The notes: generated by a model from the sequence alone, not told the origin. DNA of 64,000 nt from Planctomycetota bacterium (GCA_014238905.1 JABAAE010000006.1:124001-188000); one strand, 5' to 3'; positions 27,865 through 38,060 are shown, numbered from the stretch's first letter. Translations and numbers: made by a program.

Positions 27865-28869
27865 TTAAACGCGGCCTTGGTCCAAGGAACCAGCCTCGTG
27901 TAGCCTTTTCTCACGTTTCGTCAACGCCGACTCGATCCACTCGATCTGTTCTGCAGACAGCTCCCAATCCGACGCCGCAACGGTTTGTTGAATCTGCGTT
28001 GGATTTCGAACACCCACGATTGCCGACGTTAGTTCGTTTTTCCGTAGCGTCCAGGCGATTGAAAGTTGTGCCAGTGGGCGGTCGCTGGCAGTCGCTAAAG
28101 GCTTGAGACCATCAACGAATTCAAGGTTGATTTCTAATTGAGGGGATGCAAATTTCGGATCCCGACTTCGATGGTCATTGTTATCCAATGCACGTGCCCG
28201 CTCTTGCGTAAATCCGCCCGTCAATAAACCTTTTCCCATCGGGCTATAACAAATCACTCCTATTCCTTCTCGACCACAATAGGGCAGAATTTCTTCCTCA
28301 ATGCTTCGATTCAACATATTGTAGGGGGGTTGAAGCGACGCAACCCGATGGATCTCGCCAATCCGTTTCATTTGCTCAACGTTAAAATTGGAAACCCCAA
28401 TCTCCCTGACTTTTCCCGATTTTTTCAGCTCCATCATGGCAGCCCATCCTTCCTCGATATCACTGTCAGGATCTGGCCAATGCATTTGATACAGGTCAAT
28501 ACAATCCACACCGAGACGGATCAGACTCGCTTCGCATTCAGCAATAACGCTTTCTTTGGTAATCCGCCCAAACACTGTTCCATCTTCGCGATTGATCCTG
28601 CCGCATTTTGTTGCGACCAGCGGACGACAAGAGGGCTCCATTTTCGCTAGAGCTTTACCGACAAGAACCTCACTGGCACCGGCCCCGTATACCGCCGCGG
28701 TATCAATCCAGTTGATACCCAAATCGACACCAGCGATGATTCCTTCGATCGCAGACTCTTGATCCTGATCCCCCCAACCGAAGGCCCAATCCCCACCCCC
28801 GATAGCCCATGTCCCAATACCGACAGTCGTCAGATGAAGTTCTGAATTCCCTAGTTGTCTTGTTTTCAT
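27865..28869 (-). CDS. Aldo/keto reductase
   Basis: An NADPH-dependent oxidoreductase of the (beta/alpha)8 AKR superfamily with 334 residues. The catalytic tetrad can be traced: D and Y in IDTAAVYGAG, K in VATKCGR and H in LYQMHWPDPD. The cofactor-binding C-terminal part includes AIVGVRNPTQIQQTV. The layout resembles the YajO/Tas-like group. The substrate cannot be predicted. Confidence 0.92.
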   Translation of the reverse strand: MKTRQLGNSELHLTTVGIGTWAIGGGDWAFGWGDQDQESAIEGIIAGVDLGINWIDTAAVYGAGASEVLVGKALAKMEPSCRPLVATKCGRINREDGTVFGRITKESVIAECEASLIRLGVDCIDLYQMHWPDPDSDIEEGWAAMMELKKSGKVREIGVSNFNVEQMKRIGEIHRVASLQPPYNMLNRSIEEEILPYCGREGIGVICYSPMGKGLLTGGFTQERARALDNNDHRSRDPKFASPQLEINLEFVDGLKPLATASDRPLAQLSIAWTLRKNELTSAIVGVRNPTQIQQTVAASDWELSAEQIEWIESALTKREKRLHEAGSLDQGRV

Positions 28870-28922
28870 TTTTTTTCAGTATGCCCTGTGCGCATGTAAG
28901 AATTCTAAACGCTACTTCAATT

Positions 28923-30200
28923 TCAACCGGACGATTCAGAAACCGATGAAGCGATCGAACGAATATCGTCCAGGAGGCGGTTCACCTCTTCCACTGTATT
29001 GTAGTGCACCATTCCGATACGAACCATTCCTTCGGGTTCCAGTCCCAACTGTTCTGAAAACTGCAACGCATAATAGTGTCCATGCCACACGAAATGGCCG
29101 CGATCGCAAAGTCTCTTTGCAAAGTCGGCAGTCGAAATCCCTCGACAAATAATAGAGAACGTCGCAACTCGCAAATCCGGGCGACAAGGGTCTGCTATTC
29201 CAAAAAGCTGGATCCCGGGGATCGATTTGAATCCACTTAACATGATGTCCGTGAGTTTCTGCTCATAGCGGCCAATCGCCGAAAAGGCTGCAATGAGTGA
29301 ATCCCGGCGTCCCAAGGTAGGGTCGCCTCTCAGATCACGTCCAATATCCGCAATGTAATCCACCGCCTCAAGACTACCCACGATGCCTTCGTGGCTCTGA
29401 GTGCCTGTCATCCACTTTCCCGGCAATCGATTCGTCGCTGGCCGAACTTTGTAGGCCTCGAGACCTTCCAGCAGTTGGCGTTTTCCCCAGAAAATGCCGG
29501 TATGTGGGCCAAAAAACTTGTAAGCAGAACAGACAAGAAAATCGCAGCCAAACTCCTTTACGTCAATTAATCGGTGGGGAGCGTAGTGTACCGCGTCAAG
29601 AAACACCTTAGCTTGGTAACGCTTTGCCAGCCGGCATATCTCCGTTACTGGATTGATCGTGCCAGCCGCATTGGCCGCGCATCCGACGGCAACCAATCGG
29701 GTATTGGTGTTAAGATACGATTCCAGTTGATCGATATCTAGCCGGAAGGTCTCCTGATCGAAATCAACATAGTTCACTTTGATGCCTCGATCTCGCGCAG
29801 CTAAAACCCACGGAGTGACATTCGCATCATGGTCCATTCTTGTCAGAATGATTTCATCACCACTTGACCAAGTTTGTGAAATCGCTCTTGAAAAAGCAAA
29901 CGTTAACGACGTCATGTTCTGGCCGAAATAAATTTCAGCGGGATCATCGGCTCCAACGAATTCCGAAAATCCCACTCTTGCGGCATCAAGCATTTGATCG
30001 CTCTCAATCGCAGTGGCAAAAAGTCCGGCATGATTGGCATTACTCGACAAAAGGTAGCTGGAAACCGCATCGGCCACACGCTGGGGCACCTGTGTTCCTG
30101 CCGGACCGTCGAAATACGCCACAGGAATTCCATCGATCGTCCGTTGAAAGGCGGGAAATTGCCCCCGCAATAGGTTAATTTCCTGATGCGTTAAATCCAT
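28923..30200 (-). CDS. Cysteine desulfurase-like PLP enzyme (class V aminotransferase)
   Basis: A 425-residue fold-type I PLP protein. It has AYFDGPAGTQVP near the start, MTSLTFAFSRAI, the PLP-contacting DAVHYAPHRLIDV and the Schiff-base lysine in CSAYKFFGPHTG. It resembles the SufS/CsdA-like subgroup (VC1184 type) more than IscS. I do not see a confidently placed catalytic cysteine in the C-terminal loop, so desulfurase activity is uncertain. A selenocysteine lyase role could be imagined given the selenoprotein in this window, but nothing supports it. Confidence 0.82.
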   Translation of the reverse strand: MDLTHQEINLLRGQFPAFQRTIDGIPVAYFDGPAGTQVPQRVADAVSSYLLSSNANHAGLFATAIESDQMLDAARVGFSEFVGADDPAEIYFGQNMTSLTFAFSRAISQTWSSGDEIILTRMDHDANVTPWVLAARDRGIKVNYVDFDQETFRLDIDQLESYLNTNTRLVAVGCAANAAGTINPVTEICRLAKRYQAKVFLDAVHYAPHRLIDVKEFGCDFLVCSAYKFFGPHTGIFWGKRQLLEGLEAYKVRPATNRLPGKWMTGTQSHEGIVGSLEAVDYIADIGRDLRGDPTLGRRDSLIAAFSAIGRYEQKLTDIMLSGFKSIPGIQLFGIADPCRPDLRVATFSIICRGISTADFAKRLCDRGHFVWHGHYYALQFSEQLGLEPEGMVRIGMVHYNTVEEVNRLLDDIRSIASSVSESSG

Positions 30201-30300
30201 TTTCTCACAATGCCCCCTATCCGAAAAACCGTTTTACAAATCAAGCCGCTACGAACACTCATCGACTGAACATCGACTTTATTTCCTGAAACCGAACTGA

Positions 30301-31566
30301 TCAACGATTGTCGATAAACCGCTTTCCCTTGCCCTCAAAACGAGGCAACGAACCAATCGGGACAGTTGAAACATCTACTTTCAATCCAATTTTGACCTGA
30401 AGGCCTTTGCTTATTCGGTCCGGTTGATTTAAACGATCTTCGATTTCGATTGATAGCGCGTCCATAGCACCCATCTTGGCCGCCGTGATTCGATATTCAA
30501 CAACCTCCGGATAGCTGCGTAATATTTGCTCAATAGAGGACGGAAAAACATTGACTCCCCGTATCACCATCATGTCATCCGTTCTTCCAAGAACACCCCC
30601 GTCAAGAAAAACAAATCGACAATTCCCCTCACTATTCCAGGAAGGACGAACCATATCCCCGGTTCTGTATCTGATTACCGGACTTCCCAGGCGGCCCAAT
30701 GTCGTTAACACCAATTCAGACAGCTCACCCTCTTCGGCAGCACGACCGGTCTCCAGCGACAAGAACTCTGCAACAAATTCGCTTTCGATAATATGCAATC
30801 CCTTTTGCATTCGATCAGCAAAACCCCAGGGACCAACTTCGCTGGCGCCACTGTGGTCGAAAAGCTCAGCATTCCAAAGCGATTCAATCTGTTCTCGAAT
30901 CGCCGGCACTGAACCGCCGGGCTCTCCAGCCACAAAGATCTTATTGACAGGCAAATCCGCCACATTGATCTGGTTTTCCTTTGCCACTTCTGCCATGTGC
31001 AAAGCGTAACTGGGAGTCGAGAAAATGGTGGATACACCGGTCGAACGTATCAGGTCCAACCGCGCCAGTGTATTCAACCCCCCGCCCGGAATCACTAAAG
31101 CTCTTCGATGGACCAATGCATCAAAAGCGGACCAAAAACCTATAAAGGGCCCAAACGAGAACGCCAGTAAAACGGTGTCTCCGGCCATGATCTCCGCAGC
31201 ATCGAGAACATATTGCCAAGTCTCCACCCACCATTTCCAATCATCGCAGGTATCCAGAACGACCATTGGACGGCCACGAGTTCCAGAAGTGCGGTGAAAC
31301 CGCACATATTCCTCGACAGGATAGGTGAGATTCGCGGCATAATCATCCTGAGATCCAGAATCGACCAATTCATCCTTAAATGTAAACGGAAGCTGCGCGA
31401 GATCTTCCAGAGAGTCCAATCGAGTTGGTGTTGCCGACAACTTTTCTGAATAGAACCGGTTTCCTGGGAGAATACTCCCCAGCAGTTCATTGATCTTTTG
31501 CAATTGAAGGCCTGCCAAGTCTTCGCCATCCAAAGCAAGAATTTTGTCGCGTTCGGCTCGATTCAT
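30301..31566 (-). CDS. Phenylacetate-CoA ligase-like (PaaK family) adenylate-forming enzyme
   Basis: A 421-residue ANL-superfamily protein. The phosphate-binding loop reads FHRTSGTRGRP, followed by GEPGGSVPAIREQIE, DHSGASEVGPWGF, YRTGDMV and the C-terminal hinge DDMMVIRGVNVFPSSIE, all typical of PaaK. It would activate an aryl or other carboxylate as the CoA ester. No phenylacetate catabolism genes adjoin it, so the substrate is open. It may form one unit with the PLP enzyme and MFS transporter on the same strand. Confidence 0.9.
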   Translation of the reverse strand: MNRAERDKILALDGEDLAGLQLQKINELLGSILPGNRFYSEKLSATPTRLDSLEDLAQLPFTFKDELVDSGSQDDYAANLTYPVEEYVRFHRTSGTRGRPMVVLDTCDDWKWWVETWQYVLDAAEIMAGDTVLLAFSFGPFIGFWSAFDALVHRRALVIPGGGLNTLARLDLIRSTGVSTIFSTPSYALHMAEVAKENQINVADLPVNKIFVAGEPGGSVPAIREQIESLWNAELFDHSGASEVGPWGFADRMQKGLHIIESEFVAEFLSLETGRAAEEGELSELVLTTLGRLGSPVIRYRTGDMVRPSWNSEGNCRFVFLDGGVLGRTDDMMVIRGVNVFPSSIEQILRSYPEVVEYRITAAKMGAMDALSIEIEDRLNQPDRISKGLQVKIGLKVDVSTVPIGSLPRFEGKGKRFIDNR

Positions 31567-31622
31567 TGGTCCGGTCCCTCTGGCTTCCTGTTTTGGTTTT
31601 GCTGATTCTTAAGTCAATAATC

Positions 31623-32945
31623 TTATTCCACATCAGCAGACTTGAATTCGTTTCCCTGAAAATCACCACCGGCACGCACGGCCATCCAAATGAAAATTGC
31701 CCCAAACAACATCAGGCCAGCCGAAATACTGAATGGGGCGGCAACTCCGATCGTTAAAAGTGGAAGGCCGAATAATGATCCAAATATTCTAGCCAAGGCA
31801 TTGACGCTTTGGCCCACACCCAAAACAAGTCCTTGTTTCATTGGATCCGCACGTCTTGAAAGAAGAGAATTGAGTGACGGTTGAAGGAAGGAGAATCCAG
31901 TCACAATGACAATCATTGCCGTAAAAAACAAATTGAGATCCTGATAATAGGATGCGTAAATCACGATGACAAAACCGACAACCTCAAGGGCAGCGCCCGA
32001 AGTTGCAAGGATGCTTTCGGAAATCCGCTTCGATAATGGCCTGACCAGACCGCCCTGAATAAATGCCAGGGTGAAACCAATAAACGCGAACGTAAGACAT
32101 ATTTCTCGAAACGAAAACTCGAATGACTGTTTTATTAGAATAGACAGCGTTGTTTCAAACATCGCAAAAGAAAACACACAAAGGAAGATCGTGATCAAAA
32201 CCAGCACGACCGCACGGTTCACTGCAACCTGTCGCAGCGAAGCCATATCGAATCGTCTTTGATTCGCGGACTCCGAATCAGTCTTTAAAGATTCCGGTAA
32301 AACGAAATAGGCAATAAGCAGTGCCACCAATGAAAGACCTGCTGCGAGAAAACCTGGCATGGACCCGGGATCCCCTTCTCCAGAAGGCAATGCAAAGTAT
32401 CCGATCACAGGTCCAAACGTGAATCCCATCCCAAACGCCATTCCGATCAAGGCCATTCCACGTGATCGATTTTCTTTACTGGTCGTATCAGCGATGTAGG
32501 CCTGAGCGGTCGAAATAGTCGCTCCAAAAATCCCTGCCCCCAACCTGGTAAAAAACAGCATCCAATAACTTTGCCACAAAGTTGCAATGCCAAATAAAGA
32601 ATAGAATATTACCGAACCCAACAAACCGATCATGAGAACCGGTCGCCGGCCAATTCTATCCGACAGCGATCCCCAGATTGGGGCGAAGAAAAACTGCATG
32701 ATGGAAAAAATTGCCATCAAGATGCCCAGTTTAAGTCCAACTGCGTCGGTAACGAAAAATTCCGCGTAAGCCGGCAGCAAGGGAAGAACCATGCCAAAAC
32801 CGAGTAAATCAATAAACACCGTCAGGAAAATGACGAGCAAAGAACCTCGACTTGGCCCATCAGCTTGACTGGCAAGCTTCAAATCGGCAGACTCGGTTGG
32901 GTCGGAAGAATTCGACGTTTCAATTGACTTGGGCATACTCATCAT
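31623..32945 (-). CDS. MFS transporter (DHA1/TetA-like)
   Basis: An integral membrane secondary transporter of 440 residues with about 12 predicted helices. The first helix is LLVIFLTVFIDLLGFGMVLPLLP, and the cytoplasmic motif A reads GSLSDRIGRRPVL. It resembles TetA/drug:H+ antiporters of the DHA1 family. The start could be any of the first methionines (32945 or 32936). The substrate is unknown. Confidence 0.9.
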   Translation of the reverse strand: MMSMPKSIETSNSSDPTESADLKLASQADGPSRGSLLVIFLTVFIDLLGFGMVLPLLPAYAEFFVTDAVGLKLGILMAIFSIMQFFFAPIWGSLSDRIGRRPVLMIGLLGSVIFYSLFGIATLWQSYWMLFFTRLGAGIFGATISTAQAYIADTTSKENRSRGMALIGMAFGMGFTFGPVIGYFALPSGEGDPGSMPGFLAAGLSLVALLIAYFVLPESLKTDSESANQRRFDMASLRQVAVNRAVVLVLITIFLCVFSFAMFETTLSILIKQSFEFSFREICLTFAFIGFTLAFIQGGLVRPLSKRISESILATSGAALEVVGFVIVIYASYYQDLNLFFTAMIVIVTGFSFLQPSLNSLLSRRADPMKQGLVLGVGQSVNALARIFGSLFGLPLLTIGVAAPFSISAGLMLFGAIFIWMAVRAGGDFQGNEFKSADVE

Positions 32946-33090
32946 CTTTTTTTGGCAATCCTTCAGAGTACCAAATGAAAACCAGAGTCGCGACGAGGGT
33001 AAAACAATGATATTTCCATCCGCTTGGCATCGTATCTTTTGAAATCTATAATCCGCCGATTGACATTGTAGAAAGGGTTAGAGTCCAAAC

Positions 33091-34275
33091 ATGAAAATTC
33101 ACGAGTTTCAAGGCAAAGAAATCTTCCGCAAAGAGGGCGTGACCGTTCTTGATGGCAGAGTCGCTAAAACGCCGGAAGAAGCAGCAAAGGCGTTTGATGA
33201 GCTGGGGACATCAATTTGCGTTGTCAAATCCCAAATTCATGCTGGGGGTCGAGGAAAAGGCACCTTCCAGGAAAATCCGCAGCAGCGAGGAGTGCAGGTC
33301 TGCAAATCTGCAGAGGAAGCGGCAAAGGCAGCCGAGGCAATGCTGAACAATACGCTCGTCACACTGCAAACAGGCCCGATCGGCAAAACAGTCAATCAGG
33401 TCTATGTCGAAGCGGGTTGCGACATAAAAAGAGAGCTTTATCTGGGAATCGTATTGGACCGTGCCGAAAAAAAACCGGTTCTAATGGTCTCCTCTGAGGG
33501 GGGGGTGGAAATTGAAGAAGTCGCTGCCAAAACCCCGGAAAAGATTTTCAAGGAGCATTTTGATCCGGCAGAGGGCTTACATAGCTTTCAGGTTCGAAAG
33601 CTATGTAAGCTCCTGGGAATCGAAGGCAAAACAGTTCGCAGCGCTGACAAATTCATGAAGACACTTTGTCGGGTCTTTTCCACTTATGACTGCTCCATGG
33701 CAGAAATCAACCCTCTGGTCATCGCCGAAGACGGCAGCATGATAGCCTTGGATGCCAAGGTCAGTTTTGATGAAAATGCTCTTTTTCGTCATCCCAATGT
33801 GGCCCAGTACCGGGATCTTTCCGAGGAAGAGGAATCCGAAGTCAAGGCAGCCGAAGCAGGTCTTAGCTACGTCAAACTCGATGGTGAAATTGGCTGTCTT
33901 GTCAACGGAGCTGGCTTGGCAATGAGCACAATGGATATTATTAAACTGCATGGCGGAGAACCTGCAAATTTTCTTGATGTGGGCGGCGGAGCCAATGCAG
34001 ATCAAGTCACCGAAGCCTTTCGGATCATTCTCGCGGACGCCAACGTAAAAGCGGTTCTGGTCAATATTTTTGGCGGAATCATGCGTTGCACCACGATTGC
34101 TGATGCCCTGGTGACTGCCTACAAGAACATCGGCTTCAATGTACCCCTGATCGTGCGACTCGAAGGAACAGAAGTTGAAGAAGGAAAAAAGATACTCGCT
34201 GAAAGCGACGTAGACATCCAAACGGCAGAGAACCTCACCGATGCCGCGAAAAAGGTCGTCGCTTCCATTGCTTAA
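33091..34275 (+). CDS. sucC: Succinate-CoA ligase [ADP-forming] subunit beta
   Basis: The beta subunit of succinyl-CoA synthetase in the TCA cycle has 394 residues, the usual length. [13 protein letters not shown] starts the ATP-grasp domain; [33 protein letters not shown] and [12 protein letters not shown] and [10 protein letters not shown] mark the ligase fold. sucD follows after 93 bases. A 15-bp perfect inverted repeat lies inside the coding sequence (separate entry). Confidence 0.98.
   Translation: MKIHEFQGKEIFRKEGVTVLDGRVAKTPEEAAKAFDELGTSICVVKSQIHAGGRGKGTFQENPQQRGVQVCKSAEEAAKAAEAMLNNTLVTLQTGPIGKTVNQVYVEAGCDIKRELYLGIVLDRAEKKPVLMVSSEGGVEIEEVAAKTPEKIFKEHFDPAEGLHSFQVRKLCKLLGIEGKTVRSADKFMKTLCRVFSTYDCSMAEINPLVIAEDGSMIALDAKVSFDENALFRHPNVAQYRDLSEEEESEVKAAEAGLSYVKLDGEIGCLVNGAGLAMSTMDIIKLHGGEPANFLDVGGGANADQVTEAFRIILADANVKAVLVNIFGGIMRCTTIADALVTAYKNIGFNVPLIVRLEGTEVEEGKKILAESDVDIQTAENLTDAAKKVVASIA
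33575..33610 (+). repeat. 15-bp perfect inverted repeat inside sucC
   Basis: GCTTACATAGCTTTC (33575-33589) and its exact complement GAAAGCTATGTAAGC (33596-33610) flank a 6-nt loop, within codons that read [14 protein letters not shown]. The frame is intact. Such a long perfect hairpin in a housekeeping gene is not required by the protein sequence. Confidence 0.93.
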
Positions 34276-34368
34276 AACAAAATTCGCTTTTGGATTCATT
34301 CCGGCGACCCGATCACCAAATTCGGGAACACAATTCAAAACCACTTTTTTTTGAAAAACAAAAATTCG

Positions 34369-35244
34369 ATGAGCATTCTCGTTAACAAGAACACCAGAGT
34401 CATCTGCCAGGGCATCACTGGAAGCTCTGGCGGCTTTCATTCTCGAAACTGTCTGGAATATGGAACCAAAATCGTAGGGGGAGTAACCCCCGGAAAAGGT
34501 GGGCAAACGGCAGAGGGAGTTCCCGTCTTTGACACTTGCATGGAGGCCGTGCAACAAACGGGCGCCGATGCCACAATGATTTTTGTTCCGCCTCCTTTTG
34601 CGGCCGATTCAATCCTTGAGGCAGTTGATGCCGGCATCAAAACGATCTGCGCCATTACCGAAGGTATTCCAGTGATGGATATGGTACCGGTTTACCAACG
34701 GGTCATGGCCAGTGACTCAGTTTTAATCGGTCCTAATTGCCCTGGTGTGATTACATCCGACGAATGCAAAATCGGTATTATGCCCGGGTACATTCACAAA
34801 AAAGGCAAAGTGGGAGTCATGAGTCGCAGCGGGACCTTAACCTATGAAGCGGTCTGGCAAACGACGACTGCCGGACTGGGGCAAACCACCTGCGTTGGAC
34901 TGGGTGGAGATCCCATCGTTGGCTCATCCTTTATCGATATCCTGCAGTTGTTCGAGAATGATGACGAAACCGAGGCAATCATCATGATCGGAGAAATCGG
35001 TGGAACTGCTGAAGAGGAAGCCGCCGCCTTTGTGAAAGACAACATTTCCAAACCAGTTGCCGCATTCATAGCCGGACAAACGGCGCCTCCGGGAAAACGA
35101 ATGGGACATGCAGGGGCAATTATCTCAGGTGGAAAAGGAACCGCCGAAGAAAAAGTCAGGGCATTGCGGGACGCCAATATCGAAGTCGCCGATTCCCCTG
35201 CAACCATGGGAGAAGCCGTCCTGCGAGCTATTGCCAATCACTAG
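34369..35244 (+). CDS. sucD: Succinate-CoA ligase [ADP-forming] subunit alpha
   Basis: The alpha subunit carries the CoA-binding Rossmann domain and the phosphorylated histidine (in [19 protein letters not shown]). From the ATG at 34369 it has 291 residues and starts directly with the family sequence [18 protein letters not shown]. An upstream TTG at 34351 would add six unlikely residues. [20 protein letters not shown] and MIGEIGG are all present. It forms an operon with sucC. Confidence 0.98.
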   Translation: MSILVNKNTRVICQGITGSSGGFHSRNCLEYGTKIVGGVTPGKGGQTAEGVPVFDTCMEAVQQTGADATMIFVPPPFAADSILEAVDAGIKTICAITEGIPVMDMVPVYQRVMASDSVLIGPNCPGVITSDECKIGIMPGYIHKKGKVGVMSRSGTLTYEAVWQTTTAGLGQTTCVGLGGDPIVGSSFIDILQLFENDDETEAIIMIGEIGGTAEEEAAAFVKDNISKPVAAFIAGQTAPPGKRMGHAGAIISGGKGTAEEKVRALRDANIEVADSPATMGEAVLRAIANH

Positions 35245-35471
35245 CGTTGCCCAATGCCAAGGCCAACCCAATCATCGAATAAGAGTCGGTCATTGCATCA
35301 GCCCTCCCAACTCCAACCAAAATCCAATGCCAAGGGAGATCTCGAAAAAGAGATTTCTTGGTTGCCCCTCCGACTGCCGGGGATAACAATGTTGCAATAC
35401 GACGGTTGATCGTGGCTGTGATTCTCTGTCAACTTTCCAAGTCGATGGGCGACTAGCAATGCCAAAGGCCA

Positions 35472-35522
35472 TTCTATGATGACAGTGATTCTATGATGAC
35501 AGTGATTCTATGATGACAGTGA
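35472..35522 (+). repeat. Tandem repeat, 17 bp x 3, containing the downstream start codon
   Basis: TTCTATGATGACAGTGA occurs three times head to tail (35472, 35489, 35506). The ATGATG in the last copy starts the PmoA-like gene at 35510. Each earlier copy opens a short frame (M-M-T-V-I-L) that stops at the TGA overlapping the next ATG. Confidence 0.93.
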
Positions 35523-36553
35523 ACTCGATCTGCAGAAGAACCGTTAGAACGGGCATTAGTCTGGCTTGGATAGGAGTGATTTTTTGCGTCATCCTTGCTC
35601 CTGCCCCTGCACAGGCTCAAGCATCTAGACCGTTTTCAAATTCCATCGAGATTCGGGATGACAATAAAAGAAAGACTTTTTATTGGAATTCCAAACCCAT
35701 TTTTTCCTATAACTATGCGGTAATCGATCCGCCGAATAATTTAGAGGAAATCTATCAGCGAAGTGGATATCTTCACCCCATCCATGCCCCGTCTGGGCAA
35801 ATCGTTACTGACGATTTTTCAGATGACCACGCGCATCAACATGGTGTGTTTTTTGCATTCGTCAAAGCGAAAATCAATGACAAGACGGTTGATTTCTGGA
35901 ATCAACATCGTCGTACCGGAAGTGTGGAACATTTCAAGTTTGTTAAGCAGACAAATACCGCCCCGTCGAATCTACCTTCTGGTAACCCAAAATTAAAAGC
36001 GATGTTGAGACACTTTGCCTGGGAGAAAAAACCGGGCGTAGGACAGTCCGGTGTACCCGGTTCCAAGCGGTATATTTTTGAGGAAACATGGCTAATGTCG
36101 GCCAAAGCCAGACCTGGAATGTTCATCATTGACTGGGCCTCTGAGCTAAAAAATGTAACGGAAAATCCGGTCGAGCTCCTGAAAAACCATTATGGACCAC
36201 TAGGAGTACGTGGCGCCGCTGCTTGGCGAAATCCGCAGAAGTCAGAATTTAATTTTCTGACCGCCTCTGGAAAAAAACGCAACAACGGGAACCTATCCCG
36301 TGAACGATGGGCAGCGATGTCTGGTCTTATCGACTCAAAACGCTGTGGAATTGCGGTGATTGGAGGAAAAAACAATTTTCGTTCACCACAACCTGTCCGT
36401 ATACATCCAACGATGCCCTACTTCAGTTTCGCACCGGTTGCAGAAAAAAGCCTTATTTTGGGACCCGGAGAATCTTTCCATTCCCAATTCCAAATTATCG
36501 CTTTCGAGGGCCAAATCCCCGTTGAAATCCTAAACCAGCTGCCACCTCAATAA
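35510..36553 (+). CDS. Exported PmoA-family (DUF6807) protein
   Basis: A 347-residue protein with a signal peptide (TGISLAWIGVIFCVILAPAPAQAQA). The family blocks YHPIHAPSG-type (here YLHPIHAPSGQIVTDDF), DDHAHQHGVFFAF and PYFSFAPV are visible. This family is annotated 'methane oxygenase PmoA' in databases by historical naming. It is not related by evident function to particulate methane monooxygenase, and in planctomycetes it is commonly found with carbohydrate genes. Its start codon lies in a triplicated 17-bp repeat. Confidence 0.85.
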   Translation: MMTVNSICRRTVRTGISLAWIGVIFCVILAPAPAQAQASRPFSNSIEIRDDNKRKTFYWNSKPIFSYNYAVIDPPNNLEEIYQRSGYLHPIHAPSGQIVTDDFSDDHAHQHGVFFAFVKAKINDKTVDFWNQHRRTGSVEHFKFVKQTNTAPSNLPSGNPKLKAMLRHFAWEKKPGVGQSGVPGSKRYIFEETWLMSAKARPGMFIIDWASELKNVTENPVELLKNHYGPLGVRGAAAWRNPQKSEFNFLTASGKKRNNGNLSRERWAAMSGLIDSKRCGIAVIGGKNNFRSPQPVRIHPTMPYFSFAPVAEKSLILGPGESFHSQFQIIAFEGQIPVEILNQLPPQ

Positions 36554-36623
36554 ACGACAGATGCCTTTCGGCTAATCTGCTTCTACACTCGCCAGTCATT
36601 TTCCAATCCTGTAAAATATTGAT

Positions 36624-38060
36624 ATGGAGAATGTAAACCAATCCGACTTTTCGAATGTCAAAATCCTGGTCGTTGATAATGAACGCCCGTTGGCTCAAGT
36701 AATGGTCGAGAGCCTGGAGCGAATCGACTTGGACGTCGATATGGCAACCTCAGGCCCTGCCGGAGCCGAGATGGTTGAACAGAATCGATACGATGTCGTC
36801 GTTTCAGATCTGGTAATGAACGATTTGGACGGCATGGGAATTCTGAAAAAGGTCCGGGAATTGACGCCGGAAACCGAAGTCATCCTGGTCACTGGGCATG
36901 CCAGTGTCCCAAAAGCAGTGGAAGCAATGCAGGAAGGGGCTTTTAACTTTCTTGAAAAGCCCATTACTCCCAAACGACTGCAGGCAGTTGTTTTAAAAGC
37001 CGCTGAGAGTTCCAGGTTACGTCAAAAGAATCTGGAACTATCCCGACGACTAGACGAAAACTTCGGATTCGAAAGCCTCATTTACTCAAGCGAACATATG
37101 AAGGGTGTGATCGAACGTCTAAAACGCATCGCACCCACTGATGCCGGCGTTCTGATCACCGGTGAAACCGGTACTGGAAAGGACGTGATTGCTCAGGCGA
37201 TCCATCACAATAGCCCACGAAAAAACCAACCGTTTGTGGCTATCAACACAGCTGCAGTTTCACAACAACTTGTAGAAAGCGAGTTATTTGGGCACGTGCG
37301 TGGGGCGTTTACCGACGCCATTACCGAAAGAATCGGAAAATTTGAATACGCCAATGGTGGTACATTGTTCCTCGACGAGGTAGGTGATATGCCAATGCCT
37401 ACCCAGATCAAACTTCTACGGGTACTTGAAGAAAGGCAAATCACTCGCGTTGGAGACAACAAATCCCGATCTGTGAACGTCAGGGTCATTGCGGCGACTA
37501 ACAAGAATCTTGAAGAAGAAATCGAAAAAAGAACATTTCGAAGCGACCTGTATTTCCGGCTGAAAATCGTATCGGTCCATCTCGATCCGCTGTCCCAGAG
37601 ACGAGATGATATCATTCCTTTAGCTGATTATTTTCGAAAACAGGCTACCGCCAAACACAGCAAAAAAGTCAAGAGCTTTTCCCCTGAATTAACCCGTTGG
37701 ATGTTTCATTTCGATTGGAAGGGAAATGTGCGTCAACTAAAAAACGTGGTCGAGAGCCTGGTGGTTCTGGATATTGATGGGATTCTGGACATGGATGACC
37801 TCTCACCAGACCTCTACGACCAGCAGTTGGATTCCATCCCTGAAAGCCAACCAATGCCCACTGGGTTGAATCCGTTGATTGGAAAAACGTGGAAGGAAAT
37901 TGAATCCTTCATCATTCAGGAAACCTTGAAACTGGTCAGTAACAACCGGAAAGAAACCGCGAAAATACTCGGAATGAGCGAGCGGAGCCTGTACCGAAAA
38001 ATAGACACGATGAAGTCGGAAGAGTTGGGTGATCCACCATCAATAGGCGAATCCCAATGA
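36624..38060 (+). CDS. NtrC-type sigma-54-dependent response regulator
   Basis: A 478-residue transcription activator. The receiver domain (about 10-125) has phospho-acceptor D62 in VVVSDLVMNDLDG and a conserved lysine in EKPITP. The AAA+ domain has GETGTGKDV, the sigma-54 contact loop as GAFTDA (227-232; the norm is GAFTGA), LDEVGDMP and the R-finger region FRSDLYFRL. A Fis-type HTH ends it (NRKETAKILGMSERSLYRKI). No histidine kinase is adjacent. Its stop overlaps the mutL start by four bases (ATGA). Confidence 0.95.
   Translation: MENVNQSDFSNVKILVVDNERPLAQVMVESLERIDLDVDMATSGPAGAEMVEQNRYDVVVSDLVMNDLDGMGILKKVRELTPETEVILVTGHASVPKAVEAMQEGAFNFLEKPITPKRLQAVVLKAAESSRLRQKNLELSRRLDENFGFESLIYSSEHMKGVIERLKRIAPTDAGVLITGETGTGKDVIAQAIHHNSPRKNQPFVAINTAAVSQQLVESELFGHVRGAFTDAITERIGKFEYANGGTLFLDEVGDMPMPTQIKLLRVLEERQITRVGDNKSRSVNVRVIAATNKNLEEEIEKRTFRSDLYFRLKIVSVHLDPLSQRRDDIIPLADYFRKQATAKHSKKVKSFSPELTRWMFHFDWKGNVRQLKNVVESLVVLDIDGILDMDDLSPDLYDQQLDSIPESQPMPTGLNPLIGKTWKEIESFIIQETLKLVSNNRKETAKILGMSERSLYRKIDTMKSEELGDPPSIGESQ

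Noticed and set aside
28923..30200. Selenocysteine lyase or a Sec-pathway enzyme
   Set aside because: The sequence only supports a cysteine-desulfurase-like PLP enzyme; no selA/selB/selD-like gene was seen in the window, so a link to the selenoprotein would be guesswork.
35472..35522. CRISPR-like repeat array
   Set aside because: The units are adjacent without spacers, only 17 bp long and three in number. It is a tandem duplication.
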